Source of the DNA: an uncultured Clostridia bacterium
Lineage (GTDB): Bacteria > Bacillota > Clostridia > TANB77 > CAG-508
DNA: 34,345 bases
Assembly (NCBI GenBank): GCA_947625415.1
Contig: CANQOG010000014.1
Coordinates: 1 to 34,345 of the forward strand
Direction of reading: 5' to 3'
The stretch's first letter is position 1; each line of letters starts with the position of its first letter. Positions 1-9,356 of the stretch are shown one piece after another. The notes beneath the pieces are model-generated. The model made no database searches, was not told the DNA's origin, and saw only the letters and a list, made by a program, of their open reading frames with translations. The translations under genes and the position numbers were made by a program.

Positions 1-91
1 AATCTCAAAAATCAATAATCAAAGCAAGTTTAAGATTTTTATAAAGAGAAATCCTACTAAAAATTTATGCTATCAAATATAAAGCTATTAA

Positions 92-121
92 TTGACATTT
101 GTTTGACATTTATGTTAAAAT
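92..121 (+). promoter_or_regulatory. Promoter of the RNase P RNA gene
   Basis: TTGACA at 92-97 and TAAAAT at 116-121 are 18 bases apart, with a TG one base upstream of the -10 (extended -10). Start of transcription would fall about 128-131, which matches the 5' strand of helix P1 of the RNA. A second TTGACA at 103-108 has no good -10 partner. Confidence 0.6.
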
Positions 122-130
122 AGTAGACAT

Positions 131-516
131 AAAGTAAACAAAATAGTCGCTGGCAAAAAAGTTGCGGGTGGAATTGTAAAATAAAACTCGTAATTTTTTT
201 GCGAGAGGAAAGTCCGGGCTCCATAGAGCAGGATACTTGATAACGTCAAGCGAGGGTGACCTTAGGGAAAGTGCAACAGAAAATAACAGCCTTTTTAAAA
301 GGCAATGATGAAAAGGTGAGGCAAGAGCTTACCGGGGAAATGGTGACATTTCCCGTCAGTGTAAACCCTATCTGGAGCAACGCATAGTACTGGTAAATTT
401 TAGGTTGCTCGCCTAAATTTATTTTTACGTACTTTAAGCGGCTTGAGGTATATAGCAATATATATCCTAGATAAATGACTATTTGAAATAACAGAACCCG
501 GCTTATTGTTTGCTTT
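131..516 (+). ncRNA. rnpB: RNase P RNA (M1 RNA), catalytic subunit of RNase P
   Basis: This RNA removes 5' leaders from precursor tRNAs together with the RnpA protein. Conserved blocks are visible: GAGAGGAAAGTCCGGGCTCC near 203-222, the CGAGGGTGACC segment near 250, AGGGAAAGTGCAACAGAAA near 264-282, GTAAACCC near 361, and ACAGAACCCGGCTTA near 491-505. The ends pair as helix P1: AGTAAACAA (133-141) with TTGTTTGCT (506-514). The minus-strand open frame over 246-458 is a chance shadow. Ends are approximate. Confidence 0.95.
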
Positions 517-538
517 TACATAAAAATATATAAAAAAT

Positions 539-561
539 GTGGATATTAATATCCACTTTAT
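539..561 (+). terminator. Terminator after rnpB
   Basis: A perfect 18-base palindrome, GTGGATATTAATATCCAC (539-556), is followed by TTTATT. It lies just past the end of the RNase P RNA and upstream of the next gene's ribosome-binding site, which argues against translation starting at the GTG at 539. Confidence 0.6.
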
Positions 562-592
562 TATTGCTCATATAAATAAGGAGAGATTTAAA

Positions 593-1850
593 GTGTATAA
601 AGAATTTGGAATAAGTGATGAATTAATTAATTTAGAAAAAGAATGTGAAAAAGAGTTAGAGCCAATTTTTAAAGAAATTGATAAGAATTGTTTGAAAGCT
701 ACAAGTAAAGTATTAAAAGCTTTTCAAGATAATAAAGTAAGTCGGAACTGATTTTATTGAAGTTACAGGATATGGTTACTATGATGGAGGAAGAGAAAAA
801 CTAGAAAAGATTTATAGTCAAATTTTAGGTTCAGAAGATTCTATTGTTAGACCTCAAATAATGTCTGGAACACATGCTTTATCAATTACATTGTTTGGCT
901 TATTAAAATATGGAGATACAATGATTAGTATTTCCGGAGAGCCTTATGATACTTTAAGAAGCGTTATTGGCTTAGCTGGAGACAGTAAAAATTCTTTAAT
1001 CAAATATGGAATAAATTATGAGCAAATTGATTTAATTAATGATGATTTTGATGTGGAAAAAATTATAGAAAGACTTAAGAAATCTCCTGTTAAATTGGTT
1101 GAAATTCAACGTTCTACTGGATATTCAGCTAGAAAAAGTATTTGTATAGATAAAATAGAAAAAATAATAAAGCAAATTAGAAAAGTAGATAAAGATGTTA
1201 TTATAATGGTTGATAACTGTTATGGTGAATTGGTTGAAGATAGAGAGCCAACAGAGGTTGGAGCAGATATTATAGTAGGTTCATTAATTAAAAATTTAGG
1301 AGGAGGAATTGCTACTTCTGGAGGATATGTTGCTGGGAGAAAAGATTTAGTTGAAAGTGTAGCTGAAAGATTAACAGCTCCAACTATTGGAAAAGATATG
1401 GGAGCAAATTTTAATCAATTGCTAAATTTTTATAAAGGCTTATATATGGCTCCTAATGCTGTAAGGTCAAGTTTAAAAACAATGACTTTTGCAAGTTTAA
1501 TTTTAGAAAAGCTAGGATTTAAGAAAATTAGCCCAAGATATAATGAACCAAGAACAGATATAATTCAGACAATTGAGCTTGAAACAGAGGAGAATTTAGT
1601 AAAATTTTGTAAAGGCTTACAAATGGGAATGCCAGTTGAATCATTTGTTGATCCAGTTCCAGCTGAAACACCTGGATATCCTCATAAAGAAATCATGGCA
1701 GATGGAAGCTTTACACCTGGTTCAACAATTGAACTTAGCTGTGATGGTCCATTAACTCCACCATATAAAGCTTATATGCAAGGTGGAATTACTTATGAAT
1801 ATGGAAAACTAGGAATTTTGATAGGAATTCAAAATATGTTGAGGAAGTAA
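593..1850 (+). CDS. PLP-dependent methionine gamma-lyase-like / aluminium resistance family protein, with one CGG recoding site
   Basis: The protein resembles the Met_gamma_lyase (YnbB-like) family of fold-type I pyridoxal-phosphate enzymes; the true substrate is unknown. The segment SLIKNLGGGIATSGGYVAG holds the likely PLP lysine, and DNCYGE is the usual cofactor-side motif. The start is taken as GTG 593, behind AAGGAGAG (578-585), rather than GTG 539, which lies in the rnpB terminator. Under the standard code the frame breaks at 743: AGT-C-GGA-ACT. Skipping C743 gives glycine 51 in SGTDFIEVTGYGYYDGGRE and a product of 418 residues, normal for the family. Without the skip a TGA follows two codons later. 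The next gene, TcdA, begins 6 bases after the stop, so the two probably form an operon. Confidence 0.85.
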
Positions 1851-1856
1851 AGAAAA

Positions 1857-2609
1857 ATGTTAAATCAGTTTTCAAGAGAAGAATTAATTATTGGAAAAGA
1901 AAATGTCGAGAAATTACATAATTCTACAGTTGCAGTTTTTGGACTTGGTGGAGTAGGCTCTTTTGTAGTTGAAGGATTAGCAAGAGCTGGTATAGGAAAT
2001 TTTATCTTAATTGATGATGATAAAATTTGCTTAACAAATCTAAATCGTCAAATTATAGCTACTAGAAAAACTATTGGAAAATATAAAGTTGAAGTTGCAA
2101 GAGATAGAATTTTAGAGATAAATCCAGATGCAAAAGTTGAAATTTATCAAGAATTTTTTACTCCTGATAGTAAAGATATTTTTGATAAGTCAGTTTCTTA
2201 TGTTGTTGATTGTGTTGATACTGTAACAGCAAAGATAGAAGTTGTAGTAAGAGCTAAAACTATGGGAGTTCCAGTTATTTCTTGTATGGGAACTGGAAAT
2301 AAGTTAAATCCAACGCTTTTTGAAGTTTCAGATATTTACAAAACTTCAGTATGTCCTCTTGCAAAGGTTATGAGAAAAGAATTAAAAGTCAGAAATATTG
2401 ATAGTTTGAAAGTTGTCTATTCAAAAGAAACTCCAATTAAAGTTGAACAAGAAAGTGAAAGTAGCTGTAAAACTAATTGTATTTGTCCACCAGAAACCAG
2501 TAGAAAATGTTCGTTGAGAAATCAAGTTCCAGGAAGCATTTCATTTGTTCCATCTGTTGCTGGACTTATAATTTCTGGTGAAGTTATAAAAGATATTTTA
2601 AAAATTTAA
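1857..2609 (+). CDS. tcdA: tRNA threonylcarbamoyladenosine dehydratase (TcdA/CsdL, ThiF/E1-like fold)
   Basis: The family cyclises t6A37 in tRNA to ct6A using ATP. The 250-residue protein has the Rossmann nucleotide-binding motif GLGGVGSFVVEGLARAGIG at about 29-47, then DDDKICLTNLNRQ, the CVDTVTAKIE segment, and SCMGTGNKLNPT with the cysteine typical of this subfamily. A cluster CKTNCICPPETSRKC near 202-216 may bind metal. The start ATG 1857 follows GAGG, which overlaps the end of the preceding gene. It has no CGG codon and is read straight through. Confidence 0.88.
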   Translation: MLNQFSREELIIGKENVEKLHNSTVAVFGLGGVGSFVVEGLARAGIGNFILIDDDKICLTNLNRQIIATRKTIGKYKVEVARDRILEINPDAKVEIYQEFFTPDSKDIFDKSVSYVVDCVDTVTAKIEVVVRAKTMGVPVISCMGTGNKLNPTLFEVSDIYKTSVCPLAKVMRKELKVRNIDSLKVVYSKETPIKVEQESESSCKTNCICPPETSRKCSLRNQVPGSISFVPSVAGLIISGEVIKDILKI

Positions 2610-2689
2610 TCTTTTTTAAAATATTTTAAGTTTTATTTAAGGTTATATTAGTATATTATATTTATAAAATCCCCAAAAAAATAAAAAGT

Positions 2690-2745
2690 AATAAAACTGT
2701 TTTTAGAAGGCTAATCTCCTCCTTAACAGTTTTATTATTTTATTT
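2690..2745. terminator. Terminator hairpin between tcdA and the cdaA cluster
   Basis: AATAAAACTGTT (2690-2701) and AACAGTTTTATT (2725-2736) are a perfect 12-base inverted repeat, with a second small AAGG/CCTT stem in the loop and a T-rich 3' side. The A-rich 5' flank means it could work in both directions. Confidence 0.65.
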
Positions 2746-2759
2746 TTTACTATTTTTTA

Positions 2760-2788
2760 TTGAAATATTGAAATTTTCGTGATATAAT
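2760..2788 (+). promoter_or_regulatory. Promoter of the lysine-rich protein / cdaA cluster
   Basis: TTGAAA (2760-2765) and TATAAT (2783-2788) with a 17-base spacer, about 40 bases before the first start codon. Confidence 0.65.
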
Positions 2789-2829
2789 TTTTCTGTAAAA
2801 AATTTGAAAAAAGAAGAGGTCTTATAAAA

Positions 2830-3111
2830 ATGGCAGAAAATGATTTAAAGAAACAAGAAAAAGAGAATAAAAAAGTTGAAAAAGAACGTGTAAAAACGAT
2901 GAAGAGAAAAGAAAAAGAAGAGGAGAAAGAATTTAAAAATAGAGTAAAAGAAAACTCAAAACAAAAAGGAAAAAGTAAAGGAAAAAATAAAAAAGGAAAA
3001 GATACTTATACAAAATATAGTTTATTTACTAGAATATTAGCTTTAGTTCTTTGTATAATGATGGTATTTTCTGTTTGTGTTACTTTGATTTCATATCTTA
3101 TAGCTGGATAA
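2830..3111 (+). CDS. Lysine-rich single-pass membrane protein of unknown function
   Basis: The 93-residue protein is not recognised. Residues 1-63 are almost all Lys/Glu/Asn/Arg and probably form a charged helix or disordered segment that could bind nucleic acid or lipid head groups. Residues 67-92 form one hydrophobic membrane helix at the C terminus. The start ATG 2830 follows AAGAGG. It is first in a likely two-gene unit with cdaA, 30 bases upstream. A role next to the c-di-AMP cyclase is suggested by position only. Confidence 0.6.
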   Translation: MAENDLKKQEKENKKVEKERVKTMKRKEKEEEKEFKNRVKENSKQKGKSKGKNKKGKDTYTKYSLFTRILALVLCIMMVFSVCVTLISYLIAG

Positions 3112-3141
3112 AATTTATAAATAAAAGAGGTAAAGTAAATA

Positions 3142-4048
3142 ATGTATCAAAATAATAATCTTTATACTTTTGATTTATATACATATTTTAAGAGTTGGGA
3201 AGAAAACCCAATTAATTTAATACTTGGAATTTTAGATATTTTAATTGTTTTATTTTTGTTATATAAAGCAATAAAGCTTTTAAAGAAAACTCGTGCGTGG
3301 CAATTATTAAAAGGAATTGCAATATTGATTATTGTTACTTTGGTTAGTCGGATGGATAAAGCTTGGAATATTAAATATGATTTTAACTACTATTATGACT
3401 TATGGTGCAATAATCCTGATAGTTGTGTTTGCTCCAGAGCTTAGAAGAAGCTTAGAACAGCTTGGAACAAATAAATTTAAAAACTTTTTTGGAATTTCCA
3501 CAAAAAGCTTGGAAAATAAAACAAAAGAAATAATCTATATGGTTGTAATTGCTGTTACTGAAATGGCAAAGAAAAAAACTGGTGCTTTAATTGTTTTTGA
3601 AAGAGATATAAAAATTCAAGATATTATTTCAACTGGAATTGCTATAAATGCTGAAATTTCTCCACAGTTAGTTTGCAATATATTTGTTCCAAATACGCCA
3701 CTTCACGATGGAGCTGTTGTAATTAGTGATAATAAAATTGCTGCTGCAGCTTGTATGCTTCCACTTTCAGATGATTTAGCAATTTCTAAAGAGCTTGGAA
3801 CTCGTCACAGAGCAGCCATTGGTCTTTCTAAACAATGTGATAGTATTGTTGTTGTAGTTTCTGAAGAAACAGGCAAGATTTCTATTGCTAAAGATGGAAC
3901 TTTAATTGCTGATGTTAAAGAAGAAACTTTAAAGAAAATTCTTCTTAAAAATTTAATTATTGAGTCTAAAGTAGAACCACATCAAAATAGAAAGAAGAAA
4001 AAAGAGACTAAATTAGAAGTAGCAGAGGAGAATTCAAAAAAAGAATAA
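3142..4048 (+). CDS. cdaA: Diadenylate cyclase CdaA (membrane DAC), with one CGG recoding site
   Basis: It makes cyclic di-AMP from two ATP. N-terminal membrane helices (about 25-110) precede the DAC domain, whose signatures LHDGAVVI (DGA at 189-191) and GTRHRAAIG (RHR at 221-223) are present. The standard frame stops early: at 3349 AGT-C-GGA-TGG splits the third membrane helix. Skipping C3349 gives glycine 70 (TLVSGWIKLG) and a 301-residue protein. That is somewhat longer than the usual ~275, because of a Lys/Glu-rich tail after residue 270. The cdaR gene that normally follows is not here; truA follows. The start ATG 3142 has AGAGGT upstream. Confidence 0.9.
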
Positions 4049-4065
4049 TAAACTTAATACTTTTT

Positions 4066-4116
4066 AAAAATGGTTAATAGAAGAAAATTTTATTATTCTA
4101 ATATTAATCATTTTTT
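4066..4116 (+). terminator. Possible weak terminator after cdaA
   Basis: AAAAATGGTTAAT (4066-4078) can pair with ATTAATCATTTTT (4103-4115) with one G-T pair, followed by a T-run. The stem is AT-rich, so termination would be partial. Confidence 0.35.
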
Positions 4117-4137
4117 GTTTAAATAAAAGGAATTGTT

Positions 4138-4879
4138 ATGAGAAATATAAAATTAGTTATTGAATATGACGGAAGAAAATTTAATCGGATGGCAAAAACA
4201 GCCTAATAACTTAAATATTCAAGGAGAAATTGAAAGAGCTATTTTTGAGATAACTGGTGAAGAGGTAGATTTAATTGCTTCTCGGAAGAACAGATAGAGG
4301 GGTTTATGCGCTTCGGGCAAGTTGCAAATTTTAAAATAGAGTCTGAAAAATTACCTATTGAAAAATTTGCTATTGCTTTAAATTCTAAGTTAAAAAATTC
4401 TATTAGAATAAAATCTGCTGAACTTGTAGATGATAGGTTTCATAGTAGATATTCTGTTCATTCAAAGACATATAGATATGTTATTAATAATTCAGAATTT
4501 GGAACAGCAATATTTAGAGAGTTTGAATACAATTTTCCAATAAAATTAGATGTAGAAAAAATGAAAGAAGCAATAAAGTTTTTTGTTGGAGAACATGATT
4601 TTAAAGGATTTAAGGCTAGTCGGAACAAGCTCTAAAAGTAGCGTTAGAACTATTTATGATGCAAAAATATATAAAGAAGGAGATAAGATAAATATCGAAC
4701 TTACTGGAAATGGATTTTTGTATAATATGGTTAGAATTATTAGTGGAACTTTATTAGATGTTGGACTTGGAAAAATTGCTCCTGAAGAGATTCCTGAAAT
4801 TATTAAGTCAGGAGATAGAAAAAGAGCTGGAAGAACTCTTCCGCCACATGGTTTATATTTAGTAAATGTTAATTATTAA
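4138..4879 (+). CDS. truA: tRNA pseudouridine(38-40) synthase TruA, with four CGG recoding sites
   Basis: TruA isomerises uridines 38-40 in the tRNA anticodon arm. The standard code gives only fragments, because four in-frame CGG codons interrupt it, at C4186, C4283, C4314 and C4621. Skipping each C gives glycines 17 (FNGWQKQP), 49 (ASGRTDRG), 59 (ALGQVANF) and 161 (ASGTSSKS), and a 245-residue protein, the usual TruA length. These are conserved family motifs: GRTD contains the catalytic aspartate (D52), and GWQ.QP and GQVA.F are signatures. No other change is needed. Start ATG 4138 follows AAAAGGA. A GAC-GGA pair at 4168-4173, where CGG is out of frame, is read normally. It lies 15 bases upstream of rqcP. 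Confidence 0.93.
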
Positions 4880-4894
4880 AAAAGAGGAAATTTT

Positions 4895-5128
4895 ATGAGA
4901 ATAGATAAATTTTTAAAACTTTCTAGAGTTATAAAGAGAAGAACTGTTGCAAATGAAGCTTGTGATAGTGGAAGAATTTCTGTAAATGGAAAAGTCGTAA
5001 AAGCTAGTTTTGAGGTCAAAGAAGGAGATATAGTAGAAATTAAATTTGGAGATAAGACTTCAAAATTTGAAATTATAGATGTTCCTAAAACTGGGAAAAT
5101 TACAAATGAATTAATAAAAATATTGTAG
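4895..5128 (+). CDS. rqcP: S4-domain RNA-binding protein, RqcP/YabO family
   Basis: The 77-residue protein is a single S4 domain ([20 protein letters not shown], then [13 protein letters not shown]). RqcP-type proteins act with RqcH on stalled 50S subunits to add alanine tails to unfinished peptides. Start ATG 4895 follows AAAGAGG. It sits between truA and dnaE with short gaps, so it is probably co-transcribed. A ribosome-rescue factor is notable in a genome that appears to need frequent recoding, but no functional link is shown. Confidence 0.85.
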   Translation: MRIDKFLKLSRVIKRRTVANEACDSGRISVNGKVVKASFEVKEGDIVEIKFGDKTSKFEIIDVPKTGKITNELIKIL

Positions 5129-5146
5129 TAATAAGGAGAGCAAGTT

Positions 5147-8100
5147 ATGGATTTTGTTCATTTACATGTTCACAGTGAATATAGTTTGCTAGATGGAATG
5201 TGTAGAATTAAAGATATTCCTAAAAGAGCAAAAGAGTTGGGAATGAAAGCAATTGCTCTAACTGACCATGGAGTTATGTTTGGTTCTGCGCTTTTTTATC
5301 AAGCTTGCCAAAAAGAAGGAATAAAGGCTATTATTGGTTGTGAGGTTTATGTTGCTCCAAATAGTAGATTTGATAAAGATTTTTCAAGAGATGATGAAAA
5401 ATATAATCATTTGATTTTGCTTGTGAAAGATAAAGAAGGGTATCAAAATCTTATAAAGCTTGTATCTCTTGGATTTACAGAAGGTTTTTATAGTAAGCCT
5501 AGAATTGATAAAGAGATTTTACAAAAATATTCAAAAGGACTTGTTTGTTTAAGTGGTTGTTTGGCTGGAGAATTGAGTAAAGCAATTTTGCAAGATAATC
5601 TTGAGATGGCTGAAAAGGTAGCTAATTGGTATAAGAATTTATTTGGAGATGATTATTATTTAGAAATTCAAAATAATGGGTTAAGAGAACAAGTAATGGT
5701 TAATCAAAAATTAATTGGCTTATCTAGAAAGTTAAATATTCCACTTGTTGCTACAAATGATGCTCATTATTTAAGAAAAGAAGATAGTTTTAATCATGAG
5801 ATTTTACTTTGTATGCAAACAGGAAAGAGAATTACAGATGAAGATAGAATGAGATTTGAAACAGATGAGTTTTATATTAAAAGCGCTGAAGAAATGAGCG
5901 ATTATTTTGAGGCTGTTCCAGAAGCTATTGAAAATACTGTAAAAATTGCTGATAAATGTAATTTTGACTTTGAATTTGGTGTTACAAAACTTCCAAATTA
6001 TGATGTTCCAGAAGGTTATAAAACACATGAAGAATATTTTAGATATATAGCTGAAACTGGTTTAGAGAAAAGATATGGAAAGAATTTTTCAAAAGAAATA
6101 AGAGAAAGAGCAGATTATGAGTTAAGCGTTATTTCAAAGATGGGGTATGTTGATTATTTTTTAATTGTTCGTGACTTTATTTATTTTGCTAAAACTCATG
6201 ATATACCTGTTGGACCTCGGAAGAGGAAGTGGAGCAGGTTCAATAATTGCTTATGCTATAGAGATTACTGATATTGACCCTATAAAATATGGATTACTTT
6301 TTGAACGTTTTTTAAATCCTGAAAGAGTTAGTATGCCTGATTTTGATGTTGATTTTTCAGATAAGAAAAGAGGGCAAGTTATTGATTATGTAACTGAAAA
6401 ATATGGAGTAGACCATGTTTCACAGATTATAACTTTTGGAACATTAGCTGCTAAAAATGTTATTAGAAGTGTTGGAAGAGTTTTAAATATGCCACTTCCA
6501 GATGTTGATAAAATTGCAAAATTAATTCCTAGAGAAATTCATATAACTATTGAACAAGCTTTAGAAGAGGTAAAAGAATTAAAAGCGTTATATGAAGAAG
6601 ATGAAACTGTAAAAAGACTAATAGATATATCAAAAAGTTTAGAGGGAATGCCCAAAAACGCTTCAACACATGCTTGTCGGAGTTGTTATTACTAAAGACC
6701 CTGTTGATACTTATGTTCCTTTATACGTAAATGACGGAAATGTTGCTACAGAGTATACTATGACTTTGCTCGAAGAACTAGGCTTGCTAAAAATGGATTT
6801 TTTGGGCTTAAGAACGTTAAGTGTAATTGAAGAAGCAATAGAGTTTGTTAAGCAAAATAGAGGAATAGATGTAAAATTTGATGAAGAAATGAACGACCAA
6901 AAGGTTTATAAATTGTGGCAAGAAGGAAATACTTATGGAATATTTCAGTTTGAAAGTAGGGGCATGACTTCATTTATGAAGGAATTAAAGCCAGATTGCT
7001 TAGAAGATTTAATTGCAGGTGTTTCTCTATATAGACCAGGCCCTATGGACCAAATTCCTAGGTATATCAAGGGAAAACAAAATCCAGGTCATAATGAATA
7101 TACTCATCCTTCATTAAAGCCAATTTTAAATGTAACTTATGGATGTATGGTTTATCAAGAACAAGTTATGCAAATTGTAAGAGATTTAGCTGGTTATTCT
7201 TTAGGAAGAGCAGATTTAGTTCGTAGAGCAATGGGAAAGAAAAAGCTAGATGTTATGGCAAAAGAAAGAGAAATTTTTATTCATGGTCAAACAGATGAAG
7301 CTGGTAATGTTGTAATTCCTGGTTGTATAAGAAATGGAATTGATGAAAAAAGCGCAAATACTATATTTGATGAAATGGCTGAATTTGCAAAATATGCTTT
7401 TAATAAATCACATGCTGCTTGTTATGCAGTAGTTGCTTATAGAACTGCATATCTTAAAGCTTATTATCCAGAAGAATTTATGGCTGCAACTTTAAACAGC
7501 TTTTTAGATAATTTAGATAGAATTCCTATATATATTGAAGAATGTAAAAATCTTGGAATTGAAATTTTAAAGCCTAGTATAAATGAAAGTTTTTCTAAAT
7601 TTATTGTTCAAAATGGAAAAATTAGATATGGAATGGGAAGTATTAAAAATGTCGGAACAGCAGTTATTGATGAAATTGTAAAAGAAAGAGATGAAAATGG
7701 AAGATTTCTTTCATTTACAGATTTTTGTGAAAGAGTATCTAAACTTACTGTTAATAGAAAGTGTATAGAAAGCTTGATAAAAGCAGGCTGTTTTGATGAA
7801 TTTGGAAAAACTAGAAGTACATTAACTGCTTCATTTGAAGATATTTTAGATGTTATAAATAATTCAAAAAAAGATAAAATGGAAAATCAAGTTTCTGTTT
7901 TTGATTTAATGGAAAGCTCTGTAGAAGAAAAAGAGAAAAAACAATATATATTTAATGAACTTGAAGAATTTGATATGAAAGACTTTTTAGCGATGGAAAA
8001 AGAAATGCTTGGAATTTATTTGTCAGGTCATCCACTAGAAAAGTTAAAAAATAAGATTGAGAGAACTACAAATATTAATTCTTTAGAAATTGCTGAAATT

Positions 8101-8628
8101 GATACAGAATTAGAAGAAACTGGAAAGTTAAAAAAACATAAAGAAGACGAATATGTTAAATCAGCTGGAATAATTTCAAAAGTAAAGAAAAAAATTACGA
8201 AGAATAATTCAATGATGGCTTTTGTTACAGTTGATGATTTATATGGAAGCTATGAAGTTATTGTGTTTGAGAGTGTATTTAATAGATGTTCTTATGCGAT
8301 AGAAGAAGAAAAAATAGTTTTTATTGAAGGAAGACTTTCAATTAGAGAAGATGAACCAACAAAAATTGTTGCTAGTAGTATAAGAGAAATGGTGGAAGAT
8401 GAAGAAAATTATGAAAATATAGTTGTTGATATAACTGAGTTTTCTGAAGATAAGAAAGAAGCTTTAAGAAATTTTATAAGAACTTATTCTAAATTTGATA
8501 AGGCTGAAACTAATATTTCTGTTACTGTTAGTGGAGAAATTAGAAATTGTGGAAAAATATTTGTTGATAAAGAAGTATTAGAAAAATTAAAAAATATGTT
8601 TGGTAATGAAAATATTAAAATAAGTTAA
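5147..8628 (+). CDS. dnaE: DNA polymerase III alpha subunit DnaE, with two CGG recoding sites
   Basis: Replicative polymerase of the C family. The PHP domain begins [11 protein letters not shown] at residue 5; the palm motif PDFDVDFSD holds catalytic aspartates at about 398-402; the C-terminal part has helix-hairpin-helix and OB regions. Two in-frame CGG codons break the standard frame: C6218 (CCT-C-GGA) and C6678 (TGT-C-GGA). Skipping them gives glycine 358 in [11 protein letters not shown], the near-invariant GPGRGS motif, and glycine 511 in ASTHACGVVI. The product is 1159 residues, normal for DnaE. GAC-GGA near 6737 and GTC-GGA at 7651-7656 have CGG out of frame and are read normally. Start ATG 5147 follows AAGGAGAG. 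Confidence 0.95.
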
Positions 8629-8630
8629 TA

Positions 8631-8659
8631 TTGACATTTTAAATGAATACTTGTATAAT
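8631..8659 (+). promoter_or_regulatory. Strong consensus promoter of the prepilin-like gene
   Basis: A perfect TTGACA (8631-8636) and a perfect TATAAT (8654-8659) are separated by 17 bases and lie 32 bases before the start codon. Nothing else here matches the consensus so well, so high expression is likely. Confidence 0.8.
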
Positions 8660-8691
8660 TCCTATGTAAATTTGAATAAAGGTGGTTATAA

Positions 8692-9318
8692 ATGAGAAAT
8701 AGAAATGGAGTAGCAATAATTACATTAATAATAATAATAGCAATTTTAGTTGCTTTAGCAGGTGCTTTTTTGTATTTTATTTTAAAAGATGATGGAATTG
8801 TTACAAAAACACTAAAAATGGATACAGAAACAACAGAAAGTGAAGTAAGAACTCATCTTCAATCACTTATAAATATAGAGTTACGTTCTGCTTCTAGTGA
8901 TATAGCTGGAACAACAGATGATATTAGTACCAGATTTAATGAACCAAGATTAATAAATTTTTTAAGTGGAAATCGTAATTATAATGGTACAGAACATGAT
9001 GAAACTAATGTTGTTAAGTGTATAGAAGATATTGAGGGAAGTAGCGATATATTTCCTAAAGCTGGTGACGGAACTATAAAAGACAAATATAGAGTTATAA
9101 TTAAAGAATTATGTACAGAAAGTGATAAATATGGAACAGGAAAGAAAATAGAAGATGGAGACATTTTTACTTTAGAAGCAAAGGTAGAAAAACAAACGCA
9201 AGAAGATGGAACTGAGAAAACTGTTTCTACAGGAGAATTTGAACTGAAGTATTATGATAAAAATGGAAATTCTACAGTTCTTGAAACGTTTTTATTGTAT
9301 CAAACAAAACAAAGTTAA
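8692..9318 (+). CDS. Prepilin-like exported protein of unknown function
   Basis: The 208-residue protein starts with a short basic segment (MRNRNG) and a hydrophobic helix (about 7-31). This arrangement is common in Clostridia pseudopilins, although the usual Glu+5 after the glycine is missing. The rest is hydrophilic, with a Thr/Glu-rich segment and no family I recognise. Start ATG 8692 follows AAAGGTGG. It has its own strong promoter and is followed by a terminator, so it is a single-gene unit. It could be a pseudopilin cleaved by a prepilin peptidase or simply a signal-anchored surface protein. Confidence 0.6.
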   Translation: MRNRNGVAIITLIIIIAILVALAGAFLYFILKDDGIVTKTLKMDTETTESEVRTHLQSLINIELRSASSDIAGTTDDISTRFNEPRLINFLSGNRNYNGTEHDETNVVKCIEDIEGSSDIFPKAGDGTIKDKYRVIIKELCTESDKYGTGKKIEDGDIFTLEAKVEKQTQEDGTEKTVSTGEFELKYYDKNGNSTVLETFLLYQTKQS

Positions 9319-9323
9319 AAAAA

Positions 9324-9353
9324 TCTCTAGCAAAATTGCTAGAGAAATTTTTT
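9324..9353. terminator. Bidirectional terminator between convergent genes
   Basis: TCTCTAGC (9324-9331) pairs with GCTAGAGA (9338-9345), flanked by A-run and T-run, so it can stop transcription from both sides. Confidence 0.85.
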
Positions 9354-9356
9354 TAT

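Noticed and set aside
1-91. Coding remnant before the rnpB promoter
   Set aside because: The 91 bases are AT-rich with no recognisable frame or motif; nothing can be supported.
246-458. Minus-strand open frame across rnpB
   Set aside because: It overlaps the RNase P RNA and has no family resemblance or ribosome-binding site.
131-516. CGG triplets in the rnpB region
   Set aside because: They are in conserved RNase P RNA helices, which are not translated.
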